From NCBI RefSeq assembly GCF_963676685.1, contig NC_092345.1, forward strand, positions 85,439,592 through 85,503,591: a DNA stretch of 64,000 nucleotides, in the 5' to 3' direction. Below, piece after piece: positions 10,447 through 23,186 of the stretch (within the stretch, counting starts at the first letter, position 1; every line of letters starts with the position of its first letter). The translations under genes and the position numbers were made by a program. This stretch comes from Mytilus edulis. Taxonomy: Eukaryota; Mollusca; Bivalvia; Mytilida; Mytilidae. The notes under the pieces are model-generated. The model saw only the letters and a program-made list of their open reading frames with translations, was not told the DNA's origin and ran no database searches.

Positions 10447-13400
10447 ATGGCTGTTGGTTTTACCGATTCCGCAGGGCATTCTGCTAACTGTTCCATAGCT
10501 CACACCTTATGGCAATCTCCGGTGCAGAGATCATATCCGTACCGTTCTATAGTCTTGCTTCTTCACACGTGCTTCCGGAATAATGTAAACAAACAAGCAA
10601 ATAATCAGAATATGCAGGAAGCTTTACAACATGTTAACCGTTGTCAAAGAGCCTTTTTAATGGAAAGGAACACTAATTCAAGTTTATTCTCAGCATTAGA
10701 CCTGGTAATCTTTTGTAAAGATGCATTGAATTAGTGATATATTTATTTATTTGGGGAAAAAGGGGGGGGGGGATTTTATTTATTTGGGGAAAAGGGGTGG
10801 GGGGGGGAAACGCTTTGAAATTTATTCGCATAGAATAAGGTTTCGAGTCCCTGGTAAACAGCTGTTGAACGTCATAGGATTTTGATAAGATAAATTACAA
10901 AACTGAAAGGTGTGAAAATCCATGGATGGTACCAGCGAGAATCGAACCCGCAATCTCGGGATCTGAAGGCAGCGCTCTAACCAATTGAGCCAAAGACTCA
11001 ACTAGTTAGACTACCTTTATATCTCCAGGTCTACAACACTCTTCCCCCTTTTCTTTTTTGGGCTGCGTACCATCCATCTGAGCAACTCACAGGTTTTACT
11101 GTACAACCCCAAGACTTCTACTCGGAAACCCTCTGGCCAGTTCCCTAGATGCCACATAGAATTGCCATGGTATCCTATGACCGGCTGGTCAAACCTCATG
11201 ACCAATTCTAACATCTAACTGCCAGGCAATATTCTATTTACATTTTTTGTACAAGTAGCAGATGCTCGCAGCACCATTGTTGCAAATATCCATGGATGGT
11301 ACCAGCGGGATTCGAACCCTCAATCTCTGGATCTAAAGGCAGCGCTCTAACCAATTGAACCAAAGAAGAAAATCCATGGATGGTACCAGCGGGATTCGAA
11401 CCCTGAGGGTTCGCATCCCGCTGGTACCATCCATGGATTTTCACATCAAAGGGAAACCAGTTTACATTTTTCGAGCCTGCGACTTTTGTTGCAGAAAGCT
11501 CGACATAGGGATAGTGATCTGGTGGCGGCTATGGTGTAAGCTAACTTCTTAAAAGCTTTATATATTATAGAAGGTGGAAGACCTGGATGCTTCATACTTT
11601 GTATATAGATGCCAAATGTTACGAAGTTTCCGCAGTCACATGTCCAATGTCCTTGACTTAATTTAATTGGTTCAGTGAGTCGGTGACTACTTGAAAAAAA
11701 AGTTTAGATTTTTTGTAATGTTAAATTCTCTCTTATCATAAGAGGGGGCAGGACCTTTTTCATGACATCAGGATCGGGTTCTTTAAGCTCGGGATTTTGA
11801 GATTGATTCTTTCAGGATCAGGGAATTCTTGTTTCTAATTTCATGATGTACAAAAAATGTAGGGATTTAAATTTCTTTGAATTCGGGACCTCAGGATTTC
11901 ATGTTTTTAAGCCAGGAATTTCAGGATCCAGACCCCTCCGACCCCCCCCCCCCTTATGGATAACTATATTTGGTATGTGCGTACCTTGCAATGTCTTCAT
12001 TCCAGTCAGGCAGTTTTCACTTGATCTCTACCTCATTTCATGGATCAGTGAACAAGGTTAAGTTTTGGTGGTCAAGTCCATATCTCAGATACTATAAGCA
12101 ATAGGTCTAGTATATTCGCTATATGGAAGGACTGTAAGGTATACATATCCAACTGGCAGGTGTCATCTGACCTTGACCTCATTTTCATGATTCATTGCTC
12201 AGTTTTAAGTTTTTGTGTTTTGGTCTGTTCTTACACTATAAGCAATAGGTCAACTAAATTTGTTGTATGGAAGAATTGTTAGCTGTACATGTCTGCCTGG
12301 CATGGCTTGACCTCATTTCATGTTTCTTTGGTCAATGTTTAGTTTTCTTGGTTGATGTTAAGTTTATGTCACAGTTGTAATTTAGGTCTATCAACATAAT
12401 AACAACGATTAGTAAAGAAGGCAAGACATTTCAGCGTATGCACTCTTGTTAAAACAATAAAAAAACTTATTATCTTTATTTTACAGCACAATACTAACTA
12501 AAACATGATTGAAAAATTATATTTAAGGGGACAAAAATAGATGGGGGAGAACATGAATAGGGGTAAATGTGATTTTGTGCAAACAGAGCCTGATATGTAA
12601 AGGGGGGGGGGGGGGGGATGGGGGGGCTATGGATTTTTTTGGAAAAAAAGTTTGTTTCCAGTTTTGGGAGAAAAAATAAATTGTTTTTGACCCTGAGAAA
12701 AAAAATGTGTTTGTTTCAACTGCCCTCAACTGCCACTATATGTTATGCTAAAATTGAAAGAAAAAAAATGTTGTCGACTTGTCACCAAAAAAATAGATTG
12801 TTTTTTGCTGATGGCAAAAAAAAAGTTTGTCCAGAAAAGAATCCATAGCCCCCCTCCCTGAAAATCAAATGGTTGCTGCCTAATGCCAAATACCAGTGTT
12901 AGTTGATCATACATGTGCATAATTTTTGTCGAGCCTGCAACTTTTGTTGCAGAAAGCTCGACATAGGGATAGTGATCCGGCGGCGGTGTTAGCTCACTTC
13001 TTAAAAGCTTTATATTTTAGAAGGTGGAAGACCTGGATGCTTCATACTTTGTATATAGATGCTTCATGTTACGAAGTTTCCGTCAGTCACATGTCCAATG
13101 TCCTTGACCTCATTTTCATGGTTCAGTGACCACTTGAAAAAAAAGTTCAAATTTTTTGTAATGTTGAATACTCTCTTATTATAAGTAATAGGATAATTAT
13201 ATTTAATATGTGCGTACCTTGCAAGGTCCTCATGTCTGTCAGACAGTTTTCACTTGACCTAGACCTCATTTCATGGATCAGTGAACAAGGTTAAGTTTTC
13301 GTGGTCAAGTCCATATCTCAGATACTATAAGCAATAGGGCTAGTATATTTGGTGTATGGAAGGACTGTAAGGTGTACATGTCCAACTGGCAGGTGTCATC

Positions 13401-16400
13401 TGACCTTGACCTCATTTTCATGGTTCAGTGGTTATAGTTAAATTTTTGTGTTTTGGTCTATTTTTCTCATACTATATGCAATAGGTCTACTATATTTGTT
13501 GTATGGAATGATTGTAAGGTGTACATATCTAGCGGGCAGATGTCATGTGACGTTGACCTCATTTTCATGGTTCAGTGGTCAAAGTTAAGTTTTTGAGTTT
13601 CGGTCTTTTATCTAATACTGTATGCCATAGGTCAACTATATTTGGTGTATGGAAATATTTTATGATCTTTATGTCAGTTGCGCAGGTTTTATTTGACCGT
13701 GACCTCATTTTTACGGTTCATTGCACAGTGTTAAGTTTTTGTGTTTTGGTCTATTTTTCTTAAACTATAAGTAATGGGTCAACTATATATGTTGTATAGA
13801 AGCATTGTTAGCTGTACATGTCTGCCTGGCTTGGTTCATCTGACCTTGACCTCATTTTCAAGGTTCATTGGTCTTTGTTTAGTTATCTTGGTTAATGTTA
13901 AGTTTATGTGACAGTTGTAATAAAGCTTAGCTTTATACTTAGGACTATCAACATAATATCAATGATTAGTATAGAAGGCGAGACATTTCAGTGTGTGCAC
14001 TCTTGTATTAAAAACAGCAATATATTGTGAGAGAAAAAAAAATATACTGCAATATTGTATTTCAACAGATGATAATGTAAATAACATATATTTTAGAATA
14101 AACACACTTTTTTGCAAGTTATGTATTTACATGTATGCAAGTAAATATCTCACATTATTAAATTTTTTATTTTAAATATTTCAGCATGTTCATAAGGGTC
14201 ACAATTTTGACAAAACACTGTCACATGTACATTTGTGTATTAATCAATCATTAATACATGTGTATTACTGTTTTTACATTTCTATTGTGTGAAAGTGAGA
14301 TGCTACTAATCATGCTAATTTACTAAACTGAAACGGATTTGTATAGTAAGATTCTTACTATAAAAATTTATCCTTGATTGAAACAATATAATTGATTTTT
14401 CTCACTGGGTATGTAAAACGTTTAAAGCGTAGTACACCTGTATACAAATGATATTTTACTTTTAGCTTTGAATAGAAGTTTATTAAGAGAAAGCCATATC
14501 TCTTGCAGGTTAAAGACACCCGTGTAGATTTCGAAAAAGAGCAGGCTAATGCCGCTACAAGGCAGCACTCGCACCCACAAAGTGGAAAGGGATTAATATA
14601 AGTTGCAAAACTTGTTTCCCAATCCACTATAAATAAATATGTTTAAACTAAATAGAAGTTTATAAATAGGATTTTGTTTTCATTCATTCCTTCTTAGCTA
14701 CTTTCTGAATAAAATAGGTTTAAATTAAAATTTTGTTTTCTAGTATTTTGTTTCCCTATGATACATTGTACATGTATCAGACAACATTTATTATTTTTTT
14801 TACAGCTTGAGATGAACATAGAAGACCCATTTGTAAACTATGGAATAGCAGGGGCCCTGAAAGTCTTTATGACAAACTGTAAAGAAGAGGTAGAATATCA
14901 CTTATTTTTCAATGAATATATACTTTAAGAAACGGAGATGTGGTATCATGTTGAGTTTAAAAAAAAATGTTTTAACATGTTCATGTGGTCACCCAAGTCG
15001 GGAAACTTTTGTGTGGTTGTCTTATGTCAATTTCTTGCATCATTATTTTGTTGCGTCTTTGTTTTTTGTTTGTTAATTTGAGATTTGTTGTTACTTGCAG
15101 ACTTTTGATAATCTATGTTAAATTTATTCAAGAAATATTCAGGCTATCTTGACATCTTGTATTATACAGACAATTTGGGCTATACAATCAAAGGAATTAC
15201 AAAATAAAGCACAGTAAATGATTAGAATGATAAGAATGATTAAAGTACATTTAAACTAAAAACCATAGATACACATTCACACAAAATAACATGATTATAA
15301 ACCATGTTTTTGAAAAACATAGTTATTTTGGAAGCCACTGTGTCCTGGAGAAATTACATAATTTTATAGTCCTAGGTCTATGGGAGACAACTCCTGATCG
15401 ATTTTATTTTATATTTTTCTTTCTTTCTATTTTTTCAAACTACATTGACATTTTTTAAGAGTTTCTTTCCTTCTTCAAAAAGGAGTGCATTAGTTTTGTT
15501 AAGTTGGAAGTAACAAACAAATCTTCAGATGAAAGAATTCAAAAAATTTCATCAGATAAAATTTTGAATTTAGAATTTAAATTAGACAGATGTCATTGTT
15601 GAGATCTAGTATCTTTGAGAACAGTATATTTTAAAAAATGAAATAAAAAAAAAATGTAGTCCGTCTTCAACTGTTTCTTACATACCTCCCACTTTCTGTT
15701 TTCAGCTTTAATACCAATATGCCTCCCACTTTCTGTTTTCAGCTTTAATACCAATATGCCTCCCACTTTCTGTTTTCAGCTTTAATACCAATATGCCTCC
15801 CACTTTCTGTTTTCAGCTTTAATACCAATATGCCTCCCACTTTCAATTTCAAGTTCATGACAGTTAGTTCTAAATCTTGTAATTATTTGCCTGTCTCTTT
15901 CAATTTATTGTTAAATATGGTTCAAACATAAAAATATTTTGAAATTATCTGTAAGATCTACATCTCCTTTTTTCATGTCTTATAGGAAATATTTTATGTT
16001 AATGCTGTCTATCATATAAAAATTGTACAATGGATTCATTATTATTGACGGGATACCAAATGTAATGGATTTTGTGGGTACATGAATAAGAAATTTAAAT
16101 GTTCAATGATGTACATATTTTCTCTATTAACTTGTTCACAGACTTTTGTAAAACCACATATTAATTGATTATCTACGAAAATTCAAATTCTTCTTAAATT
16201 CACCAAATTGGTTTCCACAAAAACATTACACAGTAATTATATATAGTATGAGAAATGTACACACTTTTGAATAACTAGTAGGATTTACATTTTCTGCTTG
16301 ATATGTTACTAGATACTTCAGTAATAATATAAAAGGTAATACAAGGGAAAATGAATCCATCTTGTATAAATTTAATAACAATTGTAAAAGCTGGTTGATG

Positions 16401-19400
16401 AATATTATTTTCAATGACATAGTTTATGAAGTCACCAGAATTTTAGAATTATAAATCAGAAATCAGAAAATGAATGCAGAACAACGCAATATTCCTAAAT
16501 TAAGTTGATTAACCTTTAACCTAGTATGTGTAAACAAACAAACAATGCTACAAATGTATATACATGTACCCTACATGAAATTTGAGGCTCTTTTAAAAAA
16601 ATCTTTTCAATGATTTATATAACTGTTGCGAGTACAGCAGCATACATCTTTCCTTAAAAGAGATAATTTACCCAGTGTCATGATCTGAGCAAACTTTCCA
16701 GAACCAGCATTGTTAATTTGTTATTTTTTGCATATTTGGTTTTATAGAATATATAAAAATAAGAAGATGTGGTTTAAACTCACAAAAAGTATTTTATTAA
16801 TAGCATATTATCTTTAACTTATATTTCTTTTATTTGATTTTTTAATATATATGAAAAAAAATATTATCTGCATTTCAGGCTGCAATGAAATCTTTCTCTT
16901 TGCAACTAGTGAAAAAATTAACAGCTGATCAACCATGCTGGATGAAACTAAGAACCCTCACATGCCTGAATGGGGCATTGTCAAGAAAAACATTTGTAGA
17001 AATTGTCCAAAGCAAAATTCTGTTTGATCATATAACAGAAAATTGGAATTGTATTATGTGTTGTATATATAACTTTGATTTGGAACTTAGAAATGGCAAA
17101 CTTGGACAATTAGAATTGTGTTCATATGAACTTATAAGGCTTTCAAAAAAAGTTGTAAAGCTGATCTTAAAAAGCAAGAAACCAGAAAAAAAGGATATTT
17201 TGAAAGACATTGTTAACTTTTCAAGACATTGGAATCTAATGTTGAATTGTAAGGTGCCAATATTTACAAAAAGTGTTTTGAAACTAATAAATACTTTATT
17301 TCCATATGGAGATTTGTCTTCCCTGCCATTGGATATAAACATGGTTATTAAAGAGACTGCTGAGAACATAATCACTTTTTTCTATCAACATGGATTTAAT
17401 GTCATTCCCCTTGGACATGGTTGTGGCTTTACAGGTACTACTTTGAAAGAAAATTCAACAGTGGATAAAACAGAACTACAATTAGTGATCTTATTGACTT
17501 TGAAAAGCATAGCCATTATTCTGTCATGGAAACACTCTACAGTAGCAGGTAAATTATTTGTGATGTAAATACAATGCATTCATATATTTAAATGTAAACA
17601 TATTTTTATTAACAAATCAATGTCAGGTTAATTGAATAATTTTAGTCATACAATACACTCTTGGCTCACTTTTTAAACACCATTGCGTTATTTTTGGCTT
17701 TTTCAGTTGTTTTCATGAAAATAGCTACTAATAAAACCTGATATGTCAATAGTTAATTTGTTCTGATGATATAAACACAAAAATGGACAAATTTCTTAAA
17801 CGGTTGAATTTATTCCAATACTTTTTGAAGGAAAATAGAAAATTTGTTTTAATCAAAAGAAAATAAGCATCAGATGAAGTGTGGAATAAAAATATTGGCT
17901 GATACACATACCTATTGGCATATACTATATTGTTATACAATCCCAGAATTATATTTGTATAAAAATAAGGAGATGTGGTTTGATAGACAATTCAATGAGT
18001 AAACTATCCCATCAGAGACCAAATGATGTGGGTGAAAGGTGAAAGCAAATACATGTCACTGAAGTGCTCAACATATAGGTTATTTTAAAAACATATAGTG
18101 ATTGAAACAATAAAATTTTGGCATTAACTTGTCACTTATTTTTCAGGCAATTTTATTTCAGCTGATGTTTGTTTAAAGTGTCTTTCTGAGTTAGACTTGT
18201 TTGTAAAGTTAAACAAGAGTCCAAGTGAAAAGGAACAGACACATGATTGGGTTGATGAGATGTTTGACGACCAGGATGACCTTTGGGTTGAATCACTTGT
18301 GGCATTATTAGATATATATAATCAAGTTGTTCTGTTAAGGTACTGTTTTGTTCAATATACATACTTTTCATACATTATACATTTTGTACCAATACTAAAT
18401 TAATTTCCGTATAAAGTGAGTAAAAGTACACAGATGTTTAAAAAAGTTACAAGGGAAATCTTTTAACTATTTCTTTACCATTTTACAAGTGAATTTAAAT
18501 CTGGAAATTACGTCATTTCGTAATTCTGAAATTCCGTCTTTCTGTCATTCCGTAACAAATCATTATACAAAGTTTTTTTTAAAACACCTTCAGATATTGG
18601 GTATGTGAGTTAACCATGATGAAGTTCAGATCGAGTTTAAGTTTCGTTCCACTCTGCTAATTTTTGCCAAAATTACGTGCTTTGGACTGATAAATTGTTG
18701 AAAATCAGTTATACAGACTTTTTTCTAAATGCTTTCAGATATAAGGATGATTTTGGTATGTGAGTTAACCAAGATGAGTTACAGATCAAGTTGAAGTTTT
18801 GTTCCACTCGACTATTTTTTGCCCAAATTATGGGCTACAGACTAAAGATAAATTGTTGAAAATCACAGTTATACAGAGTTTTTTTCTTATCGCCTTCAGA
18901 TATTGGGCTGATTTTTGGTTTGTGAGTTAACCATGATGAGTTACAGATCAAGTTTAAGTTTTGTTCCTTTCCATTAATTTTTGCCAAAATTAAGGGTTTA
19001 CAACTTTGAAAATTGTTGAAAATCACAGTTATACAGACATTTTTTCTATAGGCCTCCACATTTTGAGCTGAGTTTTGTTAACAGTTAATTTATAATTATG
19101 AACATATCAATGTGAGACTACCGGCATCATGTTTGTGTCCACATGCGTTATTGAAATTGCAGATTTTTCAACTTTTTTGGACGGGGCCATTTGTGTCGCT
19201 TTGACACATCTAGTTACTAACTATTTCACAGTCTATGCATGATGTATCAGGAGATTTCAACCATTAAATTTAATGTAAAGCCAGCTTTAGTAATGACATC
19301 TTCATTATTATCTTCTTTTACAGGAAAGTAAAACTTATGATTTTATGATTATTTTTCAGTGAGTTTGACTTACTCCCAGCAGCACTACAGACCGTGATTA

Positions 19401-20236
19401 ACCCACATCGACAGTTCCTGTTATTCATAAAAACTACAGATTTTGATGAATCAGTTGTAATTGATTTACTAACATCCCCTGAAACTTGTTTTCTTCTTTA
19501 TTTTAATCGTTATCTGAAATTTATATGTAGTAAATGGGGTTGGTTGATATCAACAGTAAAGCAAATGACTTTGGAGGAGGAAGAAAATTGTTTGAATTCA
19601 GATAAGTTTGCAAAAGATAATGATAAATCTGGTAAACTGAGCACTAAGAACTCTAAACATGAAACTGGAAAGCGGGATGCTGTAGAACATGACATGTGTG
19701 CCACATCATGTGGTTTAACATTGGTTGGACTATATGATTCCGATAGTAGCGAGGAAATTATCTCCCCTGGTGATCAAACCGAAACAAGCAATGATTGCAT
19801 TAATGAATTGTCTGGTTTCAGTTCAAATAACAACAGTTGTCAAACAGTGGACTGTCTACAAGAGAATACTGATAAACTTGTCTCTTCTGAGAGTAACCCT
19901 GCCACAACAACTTTTCCTGAATCAGGAATTTCTGTGAATAGTAATAAAGTGAACAATTTACAATTCTCTCATTCAACATGTAAAAGATGTGAATCAATTG
20001 TTGATCATCAGAATACTTCTGATTCTGGCTTAGATGAAAAATGTAATTGTAATGTCAAGAAAATAGATAAAGTTTCTGGTAGTAGTGAGATGTTAGATTT
20101 ATTGATGTCTTGTATTGTAAGAGTAAGAATGAAAGTTAGTAGACTATGGGACTCTGATTTATTTCCATATAATCCAAAACCTTTGTTGGCAAATATAAAG
20201 AAAGCTGAAGAATTATATGAAACTAATTATATCTAA
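10447..20236 (+). CDS. LINS1: Protein Lines homologue (LINS1 family)
   Basis: Lines proteins are conserved metazoan alpha-helical proteins; Drosophila lines acts in segment-polarity and Wg-dependent patterning, and human LINS1 is linked to cognitive development. Exons: 10447-10704 (inferred), 14806-14889, 16879-17548, 18147-18339, 19360-20236; 693 residues against 757 in human. Firm family marks are FDDQDDLWVES followed by LLDIYNQV, SPETCFLLYFNRYLKF in the last exon, the acidic LVGLYDSDSSEE segment, a low-complexity Ser/Asn-rich linker and the C-terminal LFPYNPKPLL motif before the stop. The inferred first exon ends phase 0 at a GTAATC donor and the next begins phase 0, giving continuous helix-like sequence; it was not matched to a known N-terminus. 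Intron 1 (4.1 kb) and intron 2 are loaded with repeats. The last four exons are near certain; the start is about even odds. Confidence 0.85.
10750..10815 (+). repeat. Duplicated G-run segment
   Basis: ATTTATTTGGGGAAAA followed by a G run occurs twice in tandem (about 10743 and 10776). Simple local duplication in LINS1 intron 1. Confidence 0.6.
10914..11442 (-). repeat. tRNA-derived SINE-like cluster, three heads
   Basis: On the minus strand a tRNA-like head occurs at 10918-10995 and again at 11289-11365. It has an A-box-like TGGCTCAATTGG and a B-box GGTTCGATTCTC, and ends in GGTACCA. No 5' acceptor strand pairs with the 3' end, so these are tRNA-derived modules, not functional tRNAs. The sequence between them (11000-11280) is not recognised. 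A third, partial head forms one arm of the palindrome at 11370-11442. All lie in LINS1 intron 1. Confidence 0.6.
11370..11442. repeat. Head-to-head palindrome of SINE ends
   Basis: About 35 bp reading AATCCATGGATGGTACCAGC onward to GGATTCGAACCCT is followed almost immediately by its own reverse complement. The centre is the B-box of the tRNA-like head. The arms would form a near-perfect hairpin. Confidence 0.8.
11471..12450 (+). repeat. 147-bp-unit element, copy 1 (interrupted, shortened)
   Basis: It begins with the hairpin TCGAGCCTGCGAC..GTTGCAGAAAGCTCGA, continues as in copies 2 and 3, and ends at CAGCGTATGCACTCTTGT. Compared with copy 2 it is split by an unrelated segment at about 11737-11943 and lacks two internal units. 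Repeated phrase: GACCTCATTTTCATGGTTCA. It lies in LINS1 intron 1, directly upstream of copy 2. Confidence 0.8.
11737..11943. mobile_element. Insertion with G-run and C-run ends
   Basis: About 200 bp starting AGGGGGCAGG and ending in a run of C interrupts copy 1 of the 147-bp-unit element. Copies 2 and 3 are continuous at this point. The body repeats phrases such as CAGGATC and CGGGATTT. There is no coding capacity. Confidence 0.55.
12605..12890. mobile_element. Element with G-run/C-run inverted ends
   Basis: The left end is GGGGGGGCTATGGATTTTTT and the right end is AAAGAATCCATAGCCCCCCT. These are inverted copies enclosing A/T-homopolymer-rich sequence with several GGAAAAAAAG-type motifs. A related element is at 54993-55935. 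There is no gene. It sits between copies 1 and 2 of the 147-bp-unit element. Confidence 0.6.
12929..14006 (+). repeat. 147-bp-unit element, copy 2 (six units)
   Basis: It opens with the hairpin GTCGAGCCTGCAAC..GTTGCAGAAAGCTCGAC. The phrase GACCTCATT and variants then recur at 13106, 13262, 13408, 13555, 13701 and 13848, spacings of 156, 146, 147, 146 and 147. It ends in a conserved tail GAGACATTTCAGTGTGTGCA. Short ORFs inside are repeat artefacts. Confidence 0.85.
15685..15843 (+). repeat. 37-bp minisatellite, four units
   Basis: The phrase CCTCCCACTTTCTGTTTTCA recurs at 15685, 15722, 15759 and 15796 with exactly 37-bp spacing and almost no divergence; a fifth, partial unit starts at 15833. 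It lies within LINS1 intron 2. Confidence 0.9.
16028..16233. mobile_element. MITE, Tc1/mariner-like ends, copy 3
   Basis: It begins CAATGGATTCATTATTATTG and ends ACATTACACAG, with TA on both sides. It shares the GGGATACCAAA and TTTCCACAAA segments with copy 2. It lies within LINS1 intron 2. Confidence 0.6.
18480..19210 (+). repeat. Dispersed repeat with ~160-bp internal units
   Basis: In LINS1 intron 4, the phrase GTGAGTTAACCATGATGAG with ATCAAGTTTAAGTTTTGTTC recurs at about 18618, 18774 and 18936, a spacing of roughly 156-162 bp. Each unit also carries AAATTGTTGAAAATCACAGT. A single inverted unit lies at about 50440-50600 in the ankyrin gene. Confidence 0.75.
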
Positions 20237-20321
20237 GATGCTTTTAAAATAAATTAAAGAAAATATATTTTCAATTAACAGGGCAAAAATTTTTACATTA
20301 AATATGCAAAGTTTGTGGTTT

Positions 20322-21376
20322 TTGTTGAGCCCGAAAGCTCGACATAGGGATAGTGATACAGCGTCAGCAGTGTTAGCTAACTTGTTAAAAACTTTATATT
20401 TAAGAAGGTGAAATATCTATACTTTGTATATAAATGCCTCATGTTACAAACTTTCCGTCAGTCACATGTCCAATGTCCTTGACCTCATTTTCATGGTTCA
20501 GTGACTACTTGAAAAAAAGGTTAAGATATTTTGTAATGTTTAATTCTCTCTAATTATGAGTAATAGGATAAACATATTTGGTATGTGCATACCTTGCAAG
20601 GTCCTAATGCCAGTCAGACAGTTTTCACTTGACCTCGACCTCATTTCATGGATCAGTGAACAAGGTTAAGTTTTGGTGGTCAAGTCCATATCTCAGATAC
20701 TATAAGCAATAGGTCTAGTATATTCGGCGTATGGAAGGACTGCTAGGTGTACATGTCCAGCTGACAGGTGTCATCTGACCTTAACCTCGTTTTCATGGTT
20801 CAGTGGTTATAGTAAAGTTTTTGTGTTTTGGTCTGTTTTCTTGATGCTATATGCAATACATCTACTATATTTGGTGTATGGAATGATTGTGAGGTGTACA
20901 TGTCTAGCTGACAGGTGTCATCTGACCATGACCTTATTTTAATGGTTCAGTTGTCAAAGTTAAGTTTTTGAGTTTTGATCTTTATATGCACTATATGCAA
21001 TAGGTCAACTATTTTTGGTGAATGGAAATATTTTATGATCTATATGTCAGTCGTGCAGGTTTTATTTGACCTTGACCCCATTTTCACAGTTCATTGCTTA
21101 GTGTTAAGTATTCGTGTTTTGGTCTATTTTACTTAATTTATAAGCAATAGGTCAACTATTTTTGTTGTATGGTAAGAATAGTTAGCTGTACATGTCTGCC
21201 TGGAATGGTTCATCTGACCTTGACCTCATTTTTATGGTTTATTGATCAATGTTTAAGTTTTCTTGGTTAATGTTGAGTTTATGTGACAGTTGTAATAAAG
21301 CTTTATATTTAGGACTATCAACATAATATCAATGATAAGTAAAGAAGGCAAGACATTTCAGCGTGCACACTTTTTG
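20322..21376 (+). repeat. 147-bp-unit element, copy 3 (six units)
   Basis: Starts 86 bp after the LINS1 stop codon, with a shortened hairpin TTGAGCCCGAAAGCTCGA. The GACCTC-type phrase recurs at 20481, 20637, 20783, 20930, 21074 and 21222, the same phasing as copy 2. It ends near CAGCGTGCACAC. The LINS1 polyadenylation region probably lies in or just before it. Confidence 0.85.
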
Positions 21377-22181
21377 TTTCTTCTTTTAAAAATATACATT
21401 ATTCACCAGTTGATATGTCATGACCTATAAAGATTTTTTTTGGGATATGGGGTATTGACTTCTTTTTATTCTCTAGATATTATATAGAAAAAAACAAGAT
21501 ACTAACCTGTCCTTCATTTGTAAAATCTATACCTTTTCCAGTTAAAAATTTGTTTTCATTTATTTAAGGGATTCTATCAAAAATGTGTCACATAATCAAT
21601 TCCCAACAAACATTGCAGCCTATGCTATAAATTAAAAATCCTGCAAAAGTGTAGGAAGTCGAACCTTGGAGTATACTGATATATTTATTCTATTGAGAAT
21701 TATTTACAGTTAATGTGACTGCCAATACACATGTTGTTCACTAATGCAATATTTAGAGAAGTAATGTCTAGTGAACCACTAATATCATGCTTACTGCTGT
21801 CATCAATGTTAACAACTGGAGAACAGATATATTGTTTATCCTATTCAGAATGTTATTGCCAACCAACAAGGCCATCATTAATTCTTAAAACATGTCAAGA
21901 AAATACCACTAATAAAAATTCTGAAAAATCTTGTGTATTGCTTATTGCCAATATTTCAATCCTCCCAATCAATAAAGATGCAAGTCATTGTCATTGTACA
22001 ATATCTGATGACAATGAGAAAGATTAAAGATATTTTTTGTGTCATAACACAGTAGACGGACTCTTTGGAGTCTCAACCTAAGGAAATTATGCCATATTAA
22101 TATTTATGTCAAAATCTGGTTTTATCTCACATGGCCAAGAGTGCCAAATCAGCTATGACTTGGTGTCTGTCATCCATCAAC
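21377..22181. other. Intergenic, no gene recognised
   Basis: Contains a 98-codon open frame at 21731-22027 with no recognisable domain, splice context or homology. It is not called as a gene. Confidence 0.4.
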
Positions 22182-22404
22182 GAGGGCCCTCATGGGGTTT
22201 TTGATTATGTGATTACTTGACCGTTTTTTTAATGATTATTTGATTATTAAGCCAAATATTTCATGATTATTTGATTACCTAGGACTGTATTTTTAGTTTA
22301 TGATTATTTGATTACTAAAGATAAGCAAATATTTAATGATTATATGATTATATTGGCAAAAAAATGGTGATTATGTGATTACTAGGACCCCCCATGAGGG
22401 GCCT
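22182..22404. mobile_element. Small TIR element with TGATTATTTGATTA subrepeats
   Basis: The ends GAGGGCCCTCATGGGG and CCCCCCATGAGGGGCCT are inverted copies. CATCAAC flanks both sides (22175-22181 and 22405-22411), a 7-bp duplication. The 223-bp body is mostly degenerate repeats of TGATTATTTGATTA. Confidence 0.75.
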
Positions 22405-23186
22405 CATCAACTGATATTTCTTTGTATATTTTTCTCATTATTGTCTATTCTAGATTTTTATGCCTGTTTAACTCTATTCTTAATTTAATTTGGTTCTATA
22501 TTCTGTAGTATTGACCTGATATTCTCTTTTCTAAAATTAAAGACCCTCAATATATTACAGAATTGCATGTCAACAGGGCAAGCCTATGCTGTTATGCGTG
22601 ATTCACCTGTTAACCATTCAAAATTCACTTCAGTAGAAAGAACATGACATACGAGTATTACTAATAGACTCTCCTTAATAGATATATTGTTTTATAATGT
22701 AGGTAAAACTAGAGATGTCTGCATAGCAGTACTTATATTCCTGTACATGCATCAATTTGTTGCTTGGACATTCAGTATTGAGAAAATGACGTATTAAGAT
22801 TTGGTTTTCAGCCATTCATTTAATATTATCCTCTGTGTTAGATTGACACATGGTTCTTTTTTACAAGATTTGTTTTTACTTGTACAGGGGTCAAAGATGA
22901 AATTAAAGGTCATCAAACTATATTACAATGTATTATACACCCCCAGACCATGATTTATTAACTTACCAAGTTTGGCCAATCTAAGTTCTATTGTACAATA
23001 ACTATTGGTAGGACACATATCAGACCGGGTTTTACCATTACATATATGATAAATGGGTTTTAAGGTCAGTGGACTTGACACTGGTAAATGACACACAGAC
23101 ATAGGGATCAAAGTCAAGGTCAAGGTGAGAATAATCTGACTAGGACATGACACACCTCAATCCAATTTGTTGCAACTGCATACCAA

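Noticed and set aside
10918-11365. tRNA genes on the minus strand
   Set aside because: A and B boxes are present but the acceptor stem does not pair, and copies are embedded in a dispersed repeat.
15685-15843. CRISPR-like spaced repeats
   Set aside because: The 37-bp units are directly tandem without spacers, and the genome is eukaryotic.
21731-22027. 98-codon open frame downstream of LINS1
   Set aside because: No domain, splice context or family resemblance; length expected by chance in AT-rich DNA of this size.
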